Shown in pieces: positions 7,499-15,688 of a DNA stretch of 60,174 bases (its first letter is position 1; every line of letters starts with the position of its first letter). The stretch spans positions 1 through 60,174 of the forward strand of contig NZ_SIHX01000017.1 in assembly GCF_004320525.1 (NCBI RefSeq), written 5' to 3'. The position numbers and the translations under genes were made by a program. The notes beneath the pieces are model-generated. The model did no database searches, was not told the DNA's origin, and saw only the letters and a list, made by a program, of their open reading frames with translations. The DNA is from Arthrobacter sp. S39 (lineage in GTDB: Bacteria > Actinomycetota > Actinomycetes > Actinomycetales > Micrococcaceae).

Positions 7499-7618
7499 AT
7501 GGCCGACGCGGCTGTAGTTGGAATCCTCATGGTGTCCATGGGATTCGTCATGTGGATCGGCCACCTTCTGGCCGAAGTGGTCAGCGGTGCAAGTGATCGC
7601 GGCGAGGACGGACTATGA
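7499..7618 (+). CDS. Small single-span membrane protein upstream of kdpF (39 aa)
   Basis: ATG 7499 follows GAAAGGA and the frame ends at TGA 7618, overlapping the kdpF ATG (7615) by four bases. The product starts MADAAVVGILMVSMGFVMWI: one hydrophobic helix and a short acidic tail ending DRGEDGL. The ribosome site and ATGA coupling argue for translation. I know no named function; by size and position it could be an extra KdpF-like stabilising peptide. Confidence 0.6.
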   Translation: MADAAVVGILMVSMGFVMWIGHLLAEVVSGASDRGEDGL

Positions 7619-7713
7619 GCCTGGATGCGATCATCTGGCTGGCGTTGGCCGTTGCCGGCGTGTGCCTGTCCGGGTACCTGCTGGCGGCCCTGATCCACCC
7701 CGAAAAGTGGTGA
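7615..7713 (+). CDS. kdpF: KdpF, small subunit of the Kdp K+ transporter
   Basis: A 32-aa protein: one membrane helix (IIWLALAVAGVCLSGYLL) followed by AALIHPEKW, matching the conserved KdpF ending (ALxxPEKF/W). KdpF is a lipid-like peptide that stabilises the KdpABC complex. It overlaps the preceding small ORF by four bases and lies 7 bases before kdpA. Confidence 0.85.
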   Translation: MSLDAIIWLALAVAGVCLSGYLLAALIHPEKW

Positions 7714-7720
7714 TCCAGCC

Positions 7721-9388
7721 ATGACATTCAACACCGCATCATTCCTGATCCAGGTCTCGGCGCTGCTGCTGGCCCTTGCCGCGTTGCATAAACCTCTCGG
7801 CGTCTACCTTGCACGCGTATTTGAGGGCACCACCTCCACCAGGCCGGAGCGGCTGTTCTACCGCCTCGCCGGCGTCGACGCGGGCACCGAACAGACCTGG
7901 TCCGTTTACCTGCGCAGCGTCCTGGCGTTCTCCGCGGTGTCCATCCTGGTGGTCTTCCTGCTCCAGCGGCTCCAGGGCGTGCTCCCGGGCAGCGGGACAC
8001 TGACCGGGGTGGACCCCTGGGTGGCCATGAACACTGCCATCTCGTTTGTTACCAACACCAACTGGCAGACCTACGTGCCAGAAACCACCGTCGGCATCTT
8101 CGTGCAGATGGCACTGCTGGCGGTGCAGAATTTTCTGTCCGCGGCGGTCGGAATCGTCGTCGCTGTGGCACTGATCCGTGGCATCGCCAGGGCGAAAACC
8201 GACAGGCTGGGGAACTTCTGGGTGGACCTGGCCCGGACAACGTTCCGCGTCCTGCTGCCGATGGCCGTGGTAGCGGCTGTGGTGATGGTCATTGGCGGAG
8301 TGGTGCAGAACTTCTCGCCCACCGACGTCATCAACCAGGCAACCGGCACAACCCAGAGCATTCCGGGCGGTCCGGTGGCCTCCCAGGAAGCGATCAAAAT
8401 CCTCGGCACCAACGGAGGCGGCTATTTCAACGCAAACTCCGCCCACCCGTTTGAGAATCCCAACGTCTTCATCAGCCTGTTCCAGGTGTTCCTGCTGCTG
8501 CTGATTCCCTCTGCCCTCCCCTACGCCTTCGGCCGGATGGTGGGCGACCAGAAGCAGGGCTACACCGTGGCCGCCGTGATGGGAACACTCTGGCTGACCT
8601 CCGTTTCCCTGACCGGGTGGGCCGTCGCAGCCGGCCAGGGAACCGCGACGGCGGTTGCCGGCGGGCTGGGCGAAGGGTTCGAGCAGCGCTTCGGCGCGGC
8701 TCCCAGCGCCATCTTCGCCGCCGCCACCACCCTGACCTCCACGGGAGCCGTCAATGTCGCCCACGATTCACTGCCGCCGCTGGCCGGCGGGGTGGCCATG
8801 GTGAACATGATGCTCGGTGAAGTGGCCCCCGGCGGAACCGGATCCGGGCTGTACGGGATGCTGATCCTGTCCATCATCTCCGTGTTCATCGCCGGGCTGA
8901 TGGTCGGCCGGACACCCGAATACCTGGGCAAGAAAATCGGCCCACCCCAGATGAAGCTCTCCGCCATGTACATCCTGGTCACCCCGATCCTGGTGCTGGC
9001 CCTTGCCGGCATCACTGTCCTGCTGCCGGACGTGATGACCAACGTGCCCGCGTCCGGGCCGCACCAGTTCAGCGAACTGCTTTATGCCTTCACCTCCGGG
9101 GCGAACAACAACGGCTCCGCGTTCGGCGGGATCACCAGCTCGGGACCGTATCTTTCGACGATGCTCGGAATCGCCATGCTGCTGGGGCGGTTCCTCCCGA
9201 TCGTCCTGGTTCTGGCCCTGGCTGGATCGTTCGCCCGGCAAGGCAAAATCCCCACGTCCGCCGGGACAGTGCCCACACACGGTCCCCTGTTCGGCGCGCT
9301 GCTGCTGGGCGTGACCGTCATCCTGACAGCCCTCAGCTATTTTCCCGCCCTCGCCCTGGGCCCGCTCGCAGAAGGACTCCTCCAATGA
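7721..9388 (+). CDS. kdpA: KdpA, K+-translocating channel subunit of the Kdp ATPase
   Basis: 555 aa, full length for KdpA, about ten membrane helices. Selectivity-filter segments are recognisable in the four pseudo-repeats: TNTNWQTY, TNGGGYFNANSAHPFENP, a TSTGAVN loop, and ANNNGSAFGG. KdpA belongs to the superfamily of K+ transporters together with TrkH; here it takes K+ at micromolar levels and passes it to KdpB. It starts at ATG 7721 and its stop overlaps the kdpB start (ATGA at 9385-9388), giving coupled translation. Confidence 0.97.
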   Translation: MTFNTASFLIQVSALLLALAALHKPLGVYLARVFEGTTSTRPERLFYRLAGVDAGTEQTWSVYLRSVLAFSAVSILVVFLLQRLQGVLPGSGTLTGVDPWVAMNTAISFVTNTNWQTYVPETTVGIFVQMALLAVQNFLSAAVGIVVAVALIRGIARAKTDRLGNFWVDLARTTFRVLLPMAVVAAVVMVIGGVVQNFSPTDVINQATGTTQSIPGGPVASQEAIKILGTNGGGYFNANSAHPFENPNVFISLFQVFLLLLIPSALPYAFGRMVGDQKQGYTVAAVMGTLWLTSVSLTGWAVAAGQGTATAVAGGLGEGFEQRFGAAPSAIFAAATTLTSTGAVNVAHDSLPPLAGGVAMVNMMLGEVAPGGTGSGLYGMLILSIISVFIAGLMVGRTPEYLGKKIGPPQMKLSAMYILVTPILVLALAGITVLLPDVMTNVPASGPHQFSELLYAFTSGANNNGSAFGGITSSGPYLSTMLGIAMLLGRFLPIVLVLALAGSFARQGKIPTSAGTVPTHGPLFGALLLGVTVILTALSYFPALALGPLAEGLLQ

Positions 9389-11526
9389 CGCGCACGACGA
9401 CCCGCACCCAGACGGGCCTGGCCACCGTCCCGGAAACCTTGGCCGACGGCAACCCGCTCGGCACCCCCGGCGACCACAAGCACCACACCAAGGCCCCGGC
9501 GAAACTGACCGCATCCAGCGTGGCGGCAGCCCTTCCGGTCGCCATCCGCAAACTCGCACCGCGCCAGATGATCCATTCACCGGTCATGTTTACCGTGCTC
9601 GTCGGGGCAGGCCTGTGCACGGCCATCTGCCTGGTCCGCCCGTCGGTATTCAGCATCGCGGTGACGGCTTGGCTGTGGCTGACGGTCCTGTTCGGCACAC
9701 TTTCCGAAGCCATCGCCGAGGGCCGTGGCAAGGCCCAGGCCGACAGCCTCCGGGCCAGCCGGCAGGGCGTGCAGGCGAAGCTCCGGCTGCCCGACGGCGG
9801 CACTAAGGAGGTCGCCGGCACGGAACTGCGCCTGAACGACGTCGTCATTTGTGAGGCCGGGGACGTGATCCCGTCCGACGGCGAGATCATCGAGGGCCTG
9901 GCCAGCGTTGATGAATCAACCATCACCGGCGAATCAGCACCGGTCATCCGCGAATCCGGCGGAGACCGTTCCTCGGTCACCGGCGGCACCAAGGTCCTCT
10001 CGGACCGTATCGTCGTGCGCATCACGGCCGAGCCGGGTCAGACGTTCATCGACCGGATGATCAAACTCGTCGAAGGCGCCGTCAGGCAGAAGACCCCTAA
10101 CGAGATTGCCCTGCACGTCCTGCTCGTGTCGCTCACTATCGTGTTCCTGGTGGTCACGATGTCCTTGGCACCGTTCGCGTCCCTCGCGGGGGCAACGCCG
10201 TCACCGATCGTGCTCGTGGCGCTGCTCGTGTGCCTGATCCCCACCACCATCGGTGCCCTGGTCCCGGCCATCGGCATCGCCGGAATGGACCGGCTCGTCC
10301 AGCACAATGTCCTGGCCACGTCCGGACGGGCCGTCGAAACAGCAGGTGACATCACCACGCTGCTGCTGGACAAGACCGGAACCATCACCTACGGCAACCG
10401 CCGCGCCGTCAACTTCTTCCCCGCCAACACCGTCGACATGACCGAACTCATCGAAGCGGCCCGGCTCTCCAGCCTCGCCGACGAAACCCCCGAAGGGCGG
10501 TCAGTGGTGGACCTCGCGGCCGGGAAGGGCGTGAGCGGGCCCGAGCTGGCGGAGCTCGGCCGCGGCCCGGAACAGCTCACCGTGGTCGAATTCAGCGCCA
10601 GCACCCGCATGAGCGGCCTCGACCTGGACGGCCGGCAGGTCCGCAAGGGTGCGGCGTCCGCAGTAACCGCCTTCGTTGCGGACCTGGGCGGCAGCATTCC
10701 GGCCGAGGTTGGCCGCCGGGTGCAGGAAATCTCAGCCCAGGGCGGCACCCCGCTGCTGGTTGCCACGGCAACCCACGACGGCGCCCGGATCCTGGGCACG
10801 ATCCACCTCGCCGACGTCGTCAAACCCGGCATGCAGGCCCGATTCGCCGAGCTGCGGAAAATGGGCATCCGTACCGTAATGGTCACCGGCGACAACCCCG
10901 TGACCGCGAAGGCAATCGCCGCCGAGGCCGGCGTTGATGACTTCCTCGCCGAAGCCACCCCCGAGGACAAGCTTGCCGTCATCAAAAAGGAGCAGGCCGC
11001 CGGGCGCCTCGTGGCCATGACCGGGGACGGCACCAATGACGCCCCGGCGCTGGCCGCCGCGGACGTTGGCGTCGCGATGAACTCCGGCACCCCGGCCGCC
11101 AAGGAGGCAGCCAACATGGTGGACCTCGACTCGGACCCGACGAAGCTCATCAACATCGTGGGCATCGGCAAGCAGCTGCTGATCACCCGGGGCGCCCTCA
11201 CCACCTTCTCCATCGCCAACGACGTCGCGAAGTACTTCGCCATCGTCCCCGCCCTGTTCACCGCGACCTATCCGGGCCTGGGGCTGCTGAACATCATGGG
11301 GCTCACCAGCCCCGCATCCGCCATCCTGTCCGCCGTCATCTTCAACGCCCTGATCATCATCGCCCTGATTCCCCTGGCGCTCCGCGGCGTGAAATACCGG
11401 GCTGTCTCCGCCAACCAGGCGCTCGGCCGGAACCTGCTCGTCTACGGGCTCGGCGGGCTCATCGCACCGTTTATCGGGATCAAAATCATTGACCTGATCA
11501 TCTCCCTCATCCCCGGCATCGGCTAG
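9385..11526 (+). CDS. kdpB: KdpB, P-type ATPase subunit of the Kdp K+ transporter
   Basis: 713 aa, normal length. Key sites are present: TGES actuator motif at 181-184 (its Ser is the position of inhibitory phosphorylation in E. coli KdpB), phosphorylation motif LLLDKTGTIT with Asp329, and the hinge MTGDGTNDAPAL. The N-terminal 40 residues are a Thr/His-rich extension typical of actinobacterial KdpB. It hydrolyses ATP to drive K+ uptake with KdpA and KdpC. Kdp is induced at low K+ or high osmolarity, here presumably through the KdpD/KdpE pair encoded downstream. Confidence 0.97.
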   Translation: MTRTTTRTQTGLATVPETLADGNPLGTPGDHKHHTKAPAKLTASSVAAALPVAIRKLAPRQMIHSPVMFTVLVGAGLCTAICLVRPSVFSIAVTAWLWLTVLFGTLSEAIAEGRGKAQADSLRASRQGVQAKLRLPDGGTKEVAGTELRLNDVVICEAGDVIPSDGEIIEGLASVDESTITGESAPVIRESGGDRSSVTGGTKVLSDRIVVRITAEPGQTFIDRMIKLVEGAVRQKTPNEIALHVLLVSLTIVFLVVTMSLAPFASLAGATPSPIVLVALLVCLIPTTIGALVPAIGIAGMDRLVQHNVLATSGRAVETAGDITTLLLDKTGTITYGNRRAVNFFPANTVDMTELIEAARLSSLADETPEGRSVVDLAAGKGVSGPELAELGRGPEQLTVVEFSASTRMSGLDLDGRQVRKGAASAVTAFVADLGGSIPAEVGRRVQEISAQGGTPLLVATATHDGARILGTIHLADVVKPGMQARFAELRKMGIRTVMVTGDNPVTAKAIAAEAGVDDFLAEATPEDKLAVIKKEQAAGRLVAMTGDGTNDAPALAAADVGVAMNSGTPAAKEAANMVDLDSDPTKLINIVGIGKQLLITRGALTTFSIANDVAKYFAIVPALFTATYPGLGLLNIMGLTSPASAILSAVIFNALIIIALIPLALRGVKYRAVSANQALGRNLLVYGLGGLIAPFIGIKIIDLIISLIPGIG

Positions 11527-11535
11527 GAACATCCC

Positions 11536-12159
11536 ATGAACACGCTCACCGGCTACCTCCGCCAGGCCGGAACCGCCGTCCGGTTCCTGCTCCTCGCCAC
11601 CGTGATCCTCGGGCTGGCCTACCCGCTCGCCGTCTTCGGCGTCGGACAGCTCATCGCCCCGTACCAGGCCAATGGCTCCATCATTAAGGACGACGGCGGC
11701 GCTCCCGCGGCGTCCGCGCTGATCGTCCAGGCCACGGCCGACGACGCCGGCACCCAGGACCCCAACTGGTTCCATGCCCGGCCCTCGGCCGTGGCCTGGG
11801 ACCCGGCGTCATCCTCGGCCACCAACCTCGGCCCCAACGAGCCCAAACTCGTTGACGCCGTCACAGCCAACCGTGCCGCCGTCGCCGCGGCTGAGGGCGT
11901 GAAGGAAGCCGACGTGCCTGCCGACGCAGTGACCGCCTCCGGGTCCGGGCTGGACCCGGACATTTCTCCGGCGTACGCCAGGCTGCAGGTGGCCCGGGTG
12001 GCGGCAGCCCACGGGCTCGGCGTCGACACCGTCAAGGACCTCGTGGACCGGAACACCAGCAACGGCATGGAGGCGTTCCTGGGCCAGCCGTCCGTCAACG
12101 TCACAACCCTGAACCTGGATCTCGCTGCCGCCGCAGCCGGCTCCCGGCCGCAGCAATGA
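11536..12159 (+). CDS. kdpC: KdpC, periplasmic-side subunit of the Kdp K+ transporter
   Basis: 207 aa with one N-terminal membrane helix (VRFLLLATVILGLAYPLAVFG). The KdpC hallmarks follow: FHARPSA, ASSATNLGPNEP (SGGSNLGPxNP-like), DAVTASGSGLDPDISPAYARLQ, and a C-terminal NVTTLNLDL. KdpC is essential for complex assembly and raises ATP affinity. The actinobacterial insert around residue 45-65 is present. It lies ten bases after kdpB, in the same operon. Confidence 0.96.
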   Translation: MNTLTGYLRQAGTAVRFLLLATVILGLAYPLAVFGVGQLIAPYQANGSIIKDDGGAPAASALIVQATADDAGTQDPNWFHARPSAVAWDPASSSATNLGPNEPKLVDAVTANRAAVAAAEGVKEADVPADAVTASGSGLDPDISPAYARLQVARVAAAHGLGVDTVKDLVDRNTSNGMEAFLGQPSVNVTTLNLDLAAAAAGSRPQQ

Positions 12160-12189
12160 CCCGGCCACTCCCAGTGGGAGAATGACGGC

Positions 12190-14868
12190 ATGGCACGTGG
12201 AACGCTGCGGATCTTCCTCGGGGCCGCCCCCGGGGTCGGCAAAACGTACGAAATGCTCGAAGAAGCCCACCGCCTCGGCACGCGCGGCGAGGATGTCGTC
12301 GTCGCGTTCGCCCTGGACCACGGCCGCGCCGAGACGCGGGCTCTCCTTGAAGGACTCGAGATCATCCCGCCCCGGCGGCTGCCGTACCGGGGCACGGACT
12401 TCGAAGAGATGGACGTGGACGCAGTGCTCCACCGGGCACCGGCAACGGCCATCGTGGACGAATACGCGCATTCGAATATCCCCGGCAGCCGGCATGCCAA
12501 ACGCTGGGAGGACATCGACGAACTGCTCGCCGCCGGCATCAACGTCCTGTCCACCGTCAACATCCAGCACCTGGCATCGCTGGGCGACGTTGTCAGCGCC
12601 GTCACCGAGGTGCGGCAGGCCGAAACGGTGCCCGACGACGTCGTACGCCGGGCCGACCAGATCCACCTGGTGGACATTTCGCCGGAACTGCTGCGCCAGC
12701 GCCTGAGCGACGGAAAGATCTACGCCCCGGACAAGATCGACGCCGCACTCTCGAACTACTTCCGCCTCGGCAACCTGACTGCGCTGCGCGAACTGGCGCT
12801 CCTCTGGCTGGCGGACCGGGTGGACGAAGGACTGGCCAAGTACCGGGCGGACAACGACATCCAGGCCACGTGGCCTGCCCGCGAACGCATCGTCATCGGG
12901 CTGACCGGCGGGCCCGAAGGGGAAATCCTCATCCGCCGCGGGGCAAGGATCCTCAACCGCGTCAGCGGCGGCGGCCTCCTTGCCGTCCACGTCCGCGCAG
13001 CCGACGGCGTCGGCGTCGGCGGCGAATCCCCGCAGGCACTGGAAGCCCAGCGCCGCCTGATCCAGGACCTGGGCGGCAGCTATCACATCGTTGCCGGGGA
13101 AGACCCCGCCACGGCGCTGCTGGAATTTGCCCGCAGCGTCAATGCCACCCAGGTGGTCGTCGGCATTTCACGCCGCGGCAAACTCGCCGGACTCCTCGGC
13201 GCCCTCGTCGGTGGGGGCATCGGCACCAGGGTGGTCCGGGACTCCGGCGACATCGACGTCCACATGGTCTCCCACCCCCTCGGGGGAGGCGGCGCGGGAC
13301 CCCGCCGCCAAGGGGATCTCGGCCGGATCCGCGTGGCGGCCGGCTTTGTCCTCGCCGTCCTGCTGCCCGTTCTCCTCCAGTTACTGCTTGCCCTGAACCC
13401 GGACCAGAACGTCGCCACTGCCGTGCTGGTCCAACTGGCGGGGTCAGTCACTGTGGCGCTGGTGGGCGGGCTCTGGCCGGCCATTCTCGCTGCGCTCTGG
13501 AGCAGCCTGCTGGTCAACTATTTCTCCACCCCTCCGGTGGGAACACTGACCATCAACGACCCCCAGAATGTGCTCGCCCTGCTGGTATTTGTTGGTGTTT
13601 CTGCCGCCGTTGCCGTGGTGGTGGACGTCTCAGCGCGCCGCTCCAAGGAGGCCGCTCGGGCACGCGCTGAAGCCACCACCCTCTCCGACCTCACCCGCGG
13701 CGCGGCCAGCTCCGAGGACACCGTCCAGAGCCTGCTGGAACAGGCACTTGCCGTCTTCAATGTCCGTGGTGCGGCGCTCTACAGCCCGGCTGAACCCGGC
13801 GACGGCGGACACCGCGAAAACTGGGCACGCATCGCCCGTGCCGGGGAGCTCCCGGACGCCCGTACAGCCAACGGCGCGCCGTCCCCTGACCAGCCGGACT
13901 TCCCCACCGAAAATACAGAACAGATCGATGCGGCCACCCGGCTGGTGCTTTTCGGACGGGCCCTGCCGGCCAGCGACCGGCGGCTGCTGGGGGCATTCGG
14001 CGTCCACCTTGCCGCCCAGCTTGAACGGCAGCAACTGGCCGCCAGCCGCCGCGAGGTGCTGCGCCTCGCTGAAGGCAACACCATGCGCACCTCGATCCTG
14101 CGCGCCGTCTCCCACGACCTGCGCACACCCCTGGCAAGCATCAAACTCGCCGTCGGTAGCCTCCTCCAAAAAGACGTGCACTACGGCCCCGAACTCGTGC
14201 ACGAGCTGCTGCTGGCCATCGACGAATCCTCGGACCGGCTGGACGTGCTCGTCGGGAACCTGCTGGACATGTCCCGGATCAGCACGGACGCAGCGAAACC
14301 GCTGTTGAAGCCGGTGCGCTGGAGCGAGGTTATCCCGGCCGCCCTCCACGGCATCCCCGCCGGCAGTGCGCGGACGGAACTACCCCGGAATATGCCCGAA
14401 ATCGAGGCGGACCCCGGGATGCTGGAGCGCGTCATCGCCAACATCGTCGAAAACGCCGTCAAGTACGCCCCCGAATCCGACATAGTCCTGGTCGGAACAG
14501 CCGGCGGACTCAGCAGCGAAACACTCGCCGGCCAGCCCGCAGGCGAGCTGCGCATCATCGATCACGGCCGGGGCGTCCCCGCGGAAAACGTCGTGGAAAT
14601 GTTCCGGCCCTTCCAACGGCTCACGGACGTCCCGCAAACCACCGGCGTGGGCCTGGGACTGGCCGTCGCGAAAGGATTCACCGAAGCAATGGGTGGCACA
14701 CTGACAGCAGAACAAACCCCCGGAGGAGGACTCACGATGGTCATCAGGCTGCCACTGTCCACGGGCGCCCCCGCCCATCAAACGGCAGCCCAGTCGCCCG
14801 TGAAGCCCCAGTCCCTGCTGTCCGCGTGGACCGCCACACCACGCCATCACACCCAGGAAAAACCGTGA
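12190..14868 (+). CDS. kdpD: KdpD, K+-responsive sensor histidine kinase
   Basis: 892 aa, full length. Order: N-terminal KdpD domain with Walker A GAAPGVGKT (11-19) and VDEYAHSN-type motif; a USP-like domain (about 235-360); four transmembrane helices (about 385-490); a GAF-like region; then histidine kinase with phospho-acceptor His642 in SHDLRTP, N-box NIVENAVKYAP, and G-boxes DHGRGVP and TGVGLGLA. KdpD senses K+ and ionic strength and phosphorylates KdpE. The USP region in some bacteria binds cyclic di-AMP. The start is ATG 12190; a nearby ATG at 12182 is out of frame. The stop overlaps kdpE by four bases. Confidence 0.96.
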   Translation: MARGTLRIFLGAAPGVGKTYEMLEEAHRLGTRGEDVVVAFALDHGRAETRALLEGLEIIPPRRLPYRGTDFEEMDVDAVLHRAPATAIVDEYAHSNIPGSRHAKRWEDIDELLAAGINVLSTVNIQHLASLGDVVSAVTEVRQAETVPDDVVRRADQIHLVDISPELLRQRLSDGKIYAPDKIDAALSNYFRLGNLTALRELALLWLADRVDEGLAKYRADNDIQATWPARERIVIGLTGGPEGEILIRRGARILNRVSGGGLLAVHVRAADGVGVGGESPQALEAQRRLIQDLGGSYHIVAGEDPATALLEFARSVNATQVVVGISRRGKLAGLLGALVGGGIGTRVVRDSGDIDVHMVSHPLGGGGAGPRRQGDLGRIRVAAGFVLAVLLPVLLQLLLALNPDQNVATAVLVQLAGSVTVALVGGLWPAILAALWSSLLVNYFSTPPVGTLTINDPQNVLALLVFVGVSAAVAVVVDVSARRSKEAARARAEATTLSDLTRGAASSEDTVQSLLEQALAVFNVRGAALYSPAEPGDGGHRENWARIARAGELPDARTANGAPSPDQPDFPTENTEQIDAATRLVLFGRALPASDRRLLGAFGVHLAAQLERQQLAASRREVLRLAEGNTMRTSILRAVSHDLRTPLASIKLAVGSLLQKDVHYGPELVHELLLAIDESSDRLDVLVGNLLDMSRISTDAAKPLLKPVRWSEVIPAALHGIPAGSARTELPRNMPEIEADPGMLERVIANIVENAVKYAPESDIVLVGTAGGLSSETLAGQPAGELRIIDHGRGVPAENVVEMFRPFQRLTDVPQTTGVGLGLAVAKGFTEAMGGTLTAEQTPGGGLTMVIRLPLSTGAPAHQTAAQSPVKPQSLLSAWTATPRHHTQEKP

Positions 14869-15542
14869 CCGCCGTTCTCGTCGTCGACGACGACCCGCAC
14901 CTGCTCAAGGTCCTCAACATCGCCCTCCAGGCCAACGGCTACGCCGTCACAACCGCCACAAACGGCAAGTCGGCCCTCCTCGCCGCCACCCAACAGGCTC
15001 TGGCCCTGATTATCCTGGACCTTGGCCTGCCCGATATTGATGGCACCGCTGTCATCAAACAGCTGCGGACCTGGAACGAGGTCCCGATCCTGGTCCTCTC
15101 GGCCCGCCACACCTCCGATGACAAAGTCGAAGCCCTGGACGCCGGCGCCGACGACTACATCACCAAACCGTTCGGCCCCGACGAGTTACTCGCCCGCCTC
15201 CGCGCCCTGCTCCGCCGCAGCCCCGATCACAAGGCTCCCGAGCCCGTCATCACCACCGACAACTTCACCGTCGACCTCGCCAAGCACCGCGTCACCCGCG
15301 ACGGCGCAGACGTCCGCCTGACTCCGATCGAGTGGAACATCCTGGAAATCCTGGTCAGAAACCCCGAGAAACTCATCACCCAACGCCAGCTCCTGACCGA
15401 GGTCTGGGGTCCCGCCTACGCAAAAGACTCCAACTACCTCCGCGTCTACATGGCCCAGCTGCGCCGCAAGCTTGAACCCGACACCGGTAACCCCCGCCAC
15501 CTCCTGACCGAAGCGGGTATCGGCTACAGATTTCAGCCCTAA
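14865..15542 (+). CDS. kdpE: KdpE, OmpR-family response regulator
   Basis: I start at GTG 14865, in a GTGA overlap with the kdpD stop; an in-frame ATG at 14826 would add 13 residues inside kdpD and is less likely. The 225-aa protein has a receiver domain (acidic pocket DDD at 8-10, phospho-acceptor Asp52 in LDLGLPDIDG, Lys in YITKPF) and a C-terminal winged helix (LTPIEWNILEIL, then KDSNYLRVYMAQLRRKLE). It activates kdpFABC. Matching TTAAG direct repeats lie before kdp and immediately downstream of kdpE, before the next K+ permease. Confidence 0.96.
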   Translation: MTAVLVVDDDPHLLKVLNIALQANGYAVTTATNGKSALLAATQQALALIILDLGLPDIDGTAVIKQLRTWNEVPILVLSARHTSDDKVEALDAGADDYITKPFGPDELLARLRALLRRSPDHKAPEPVITTDNFTVDLAKHRVTRDGADVRLTPIEWNILEILVRNPEKLITQRQLLTEVWGPAYAKDSNYLRVYMAQLRRKLEPDTGNPRHLLTEAGIGYRFQP

Positions 15543-15573
15543 GGGCGTCCGCCGGCCAACGCCCGCGCCGGAG

Positions 15574-15662
15574 GCGTTAAGAACGCGTTAAGAACCCGGG
15601 TTTTCCCCTTGGAGGCCTCCGGCCCGGTGCTACGCTCCGTTGGTTATTCACGCCGATCCCGC
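15574..15662 (+). promoter_or_regulatory. Putative KdpE box and promoter before the APC/TrkH potassium genes
   Basis: An exact tandem repeat of GCGTTAAGAAC (15574-15584 and 15585-15595) places TTAAG half-sites 11 bases apart, as upstream of kdpF. Downstream, TTGGAG (15610-15615) and TACGCT (15632-15637), 16 bases apart, could form the promoter of the following permease gene. Confidence 0.55.
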
Positions 15663-15688
15663 CTGCGCGGGGTACAGAAAGTAACCCG

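Noticed and set aside
7342..7596. An 84-codon plus-strand frame upstream of kdpF
   Set aside because: It overlaps the KdpE boxes and the small ORF 7499-7618 in another frame, without a ribosome site or recognisable protein features.
11809..13086. A 425-codon minus-strand frame opposite kdpC and kdpD
   Set aside because: Antisense shadow of highly conserved kdp genes.
15543..15688. ydaO-type cyclic di-AMP riboswitch before the KimA-like permease
   Set aside because: Only about 45 bases would lie between the inferred transcription start and TTG 15689, too short for this riboswitch; no characteristic core was seen.
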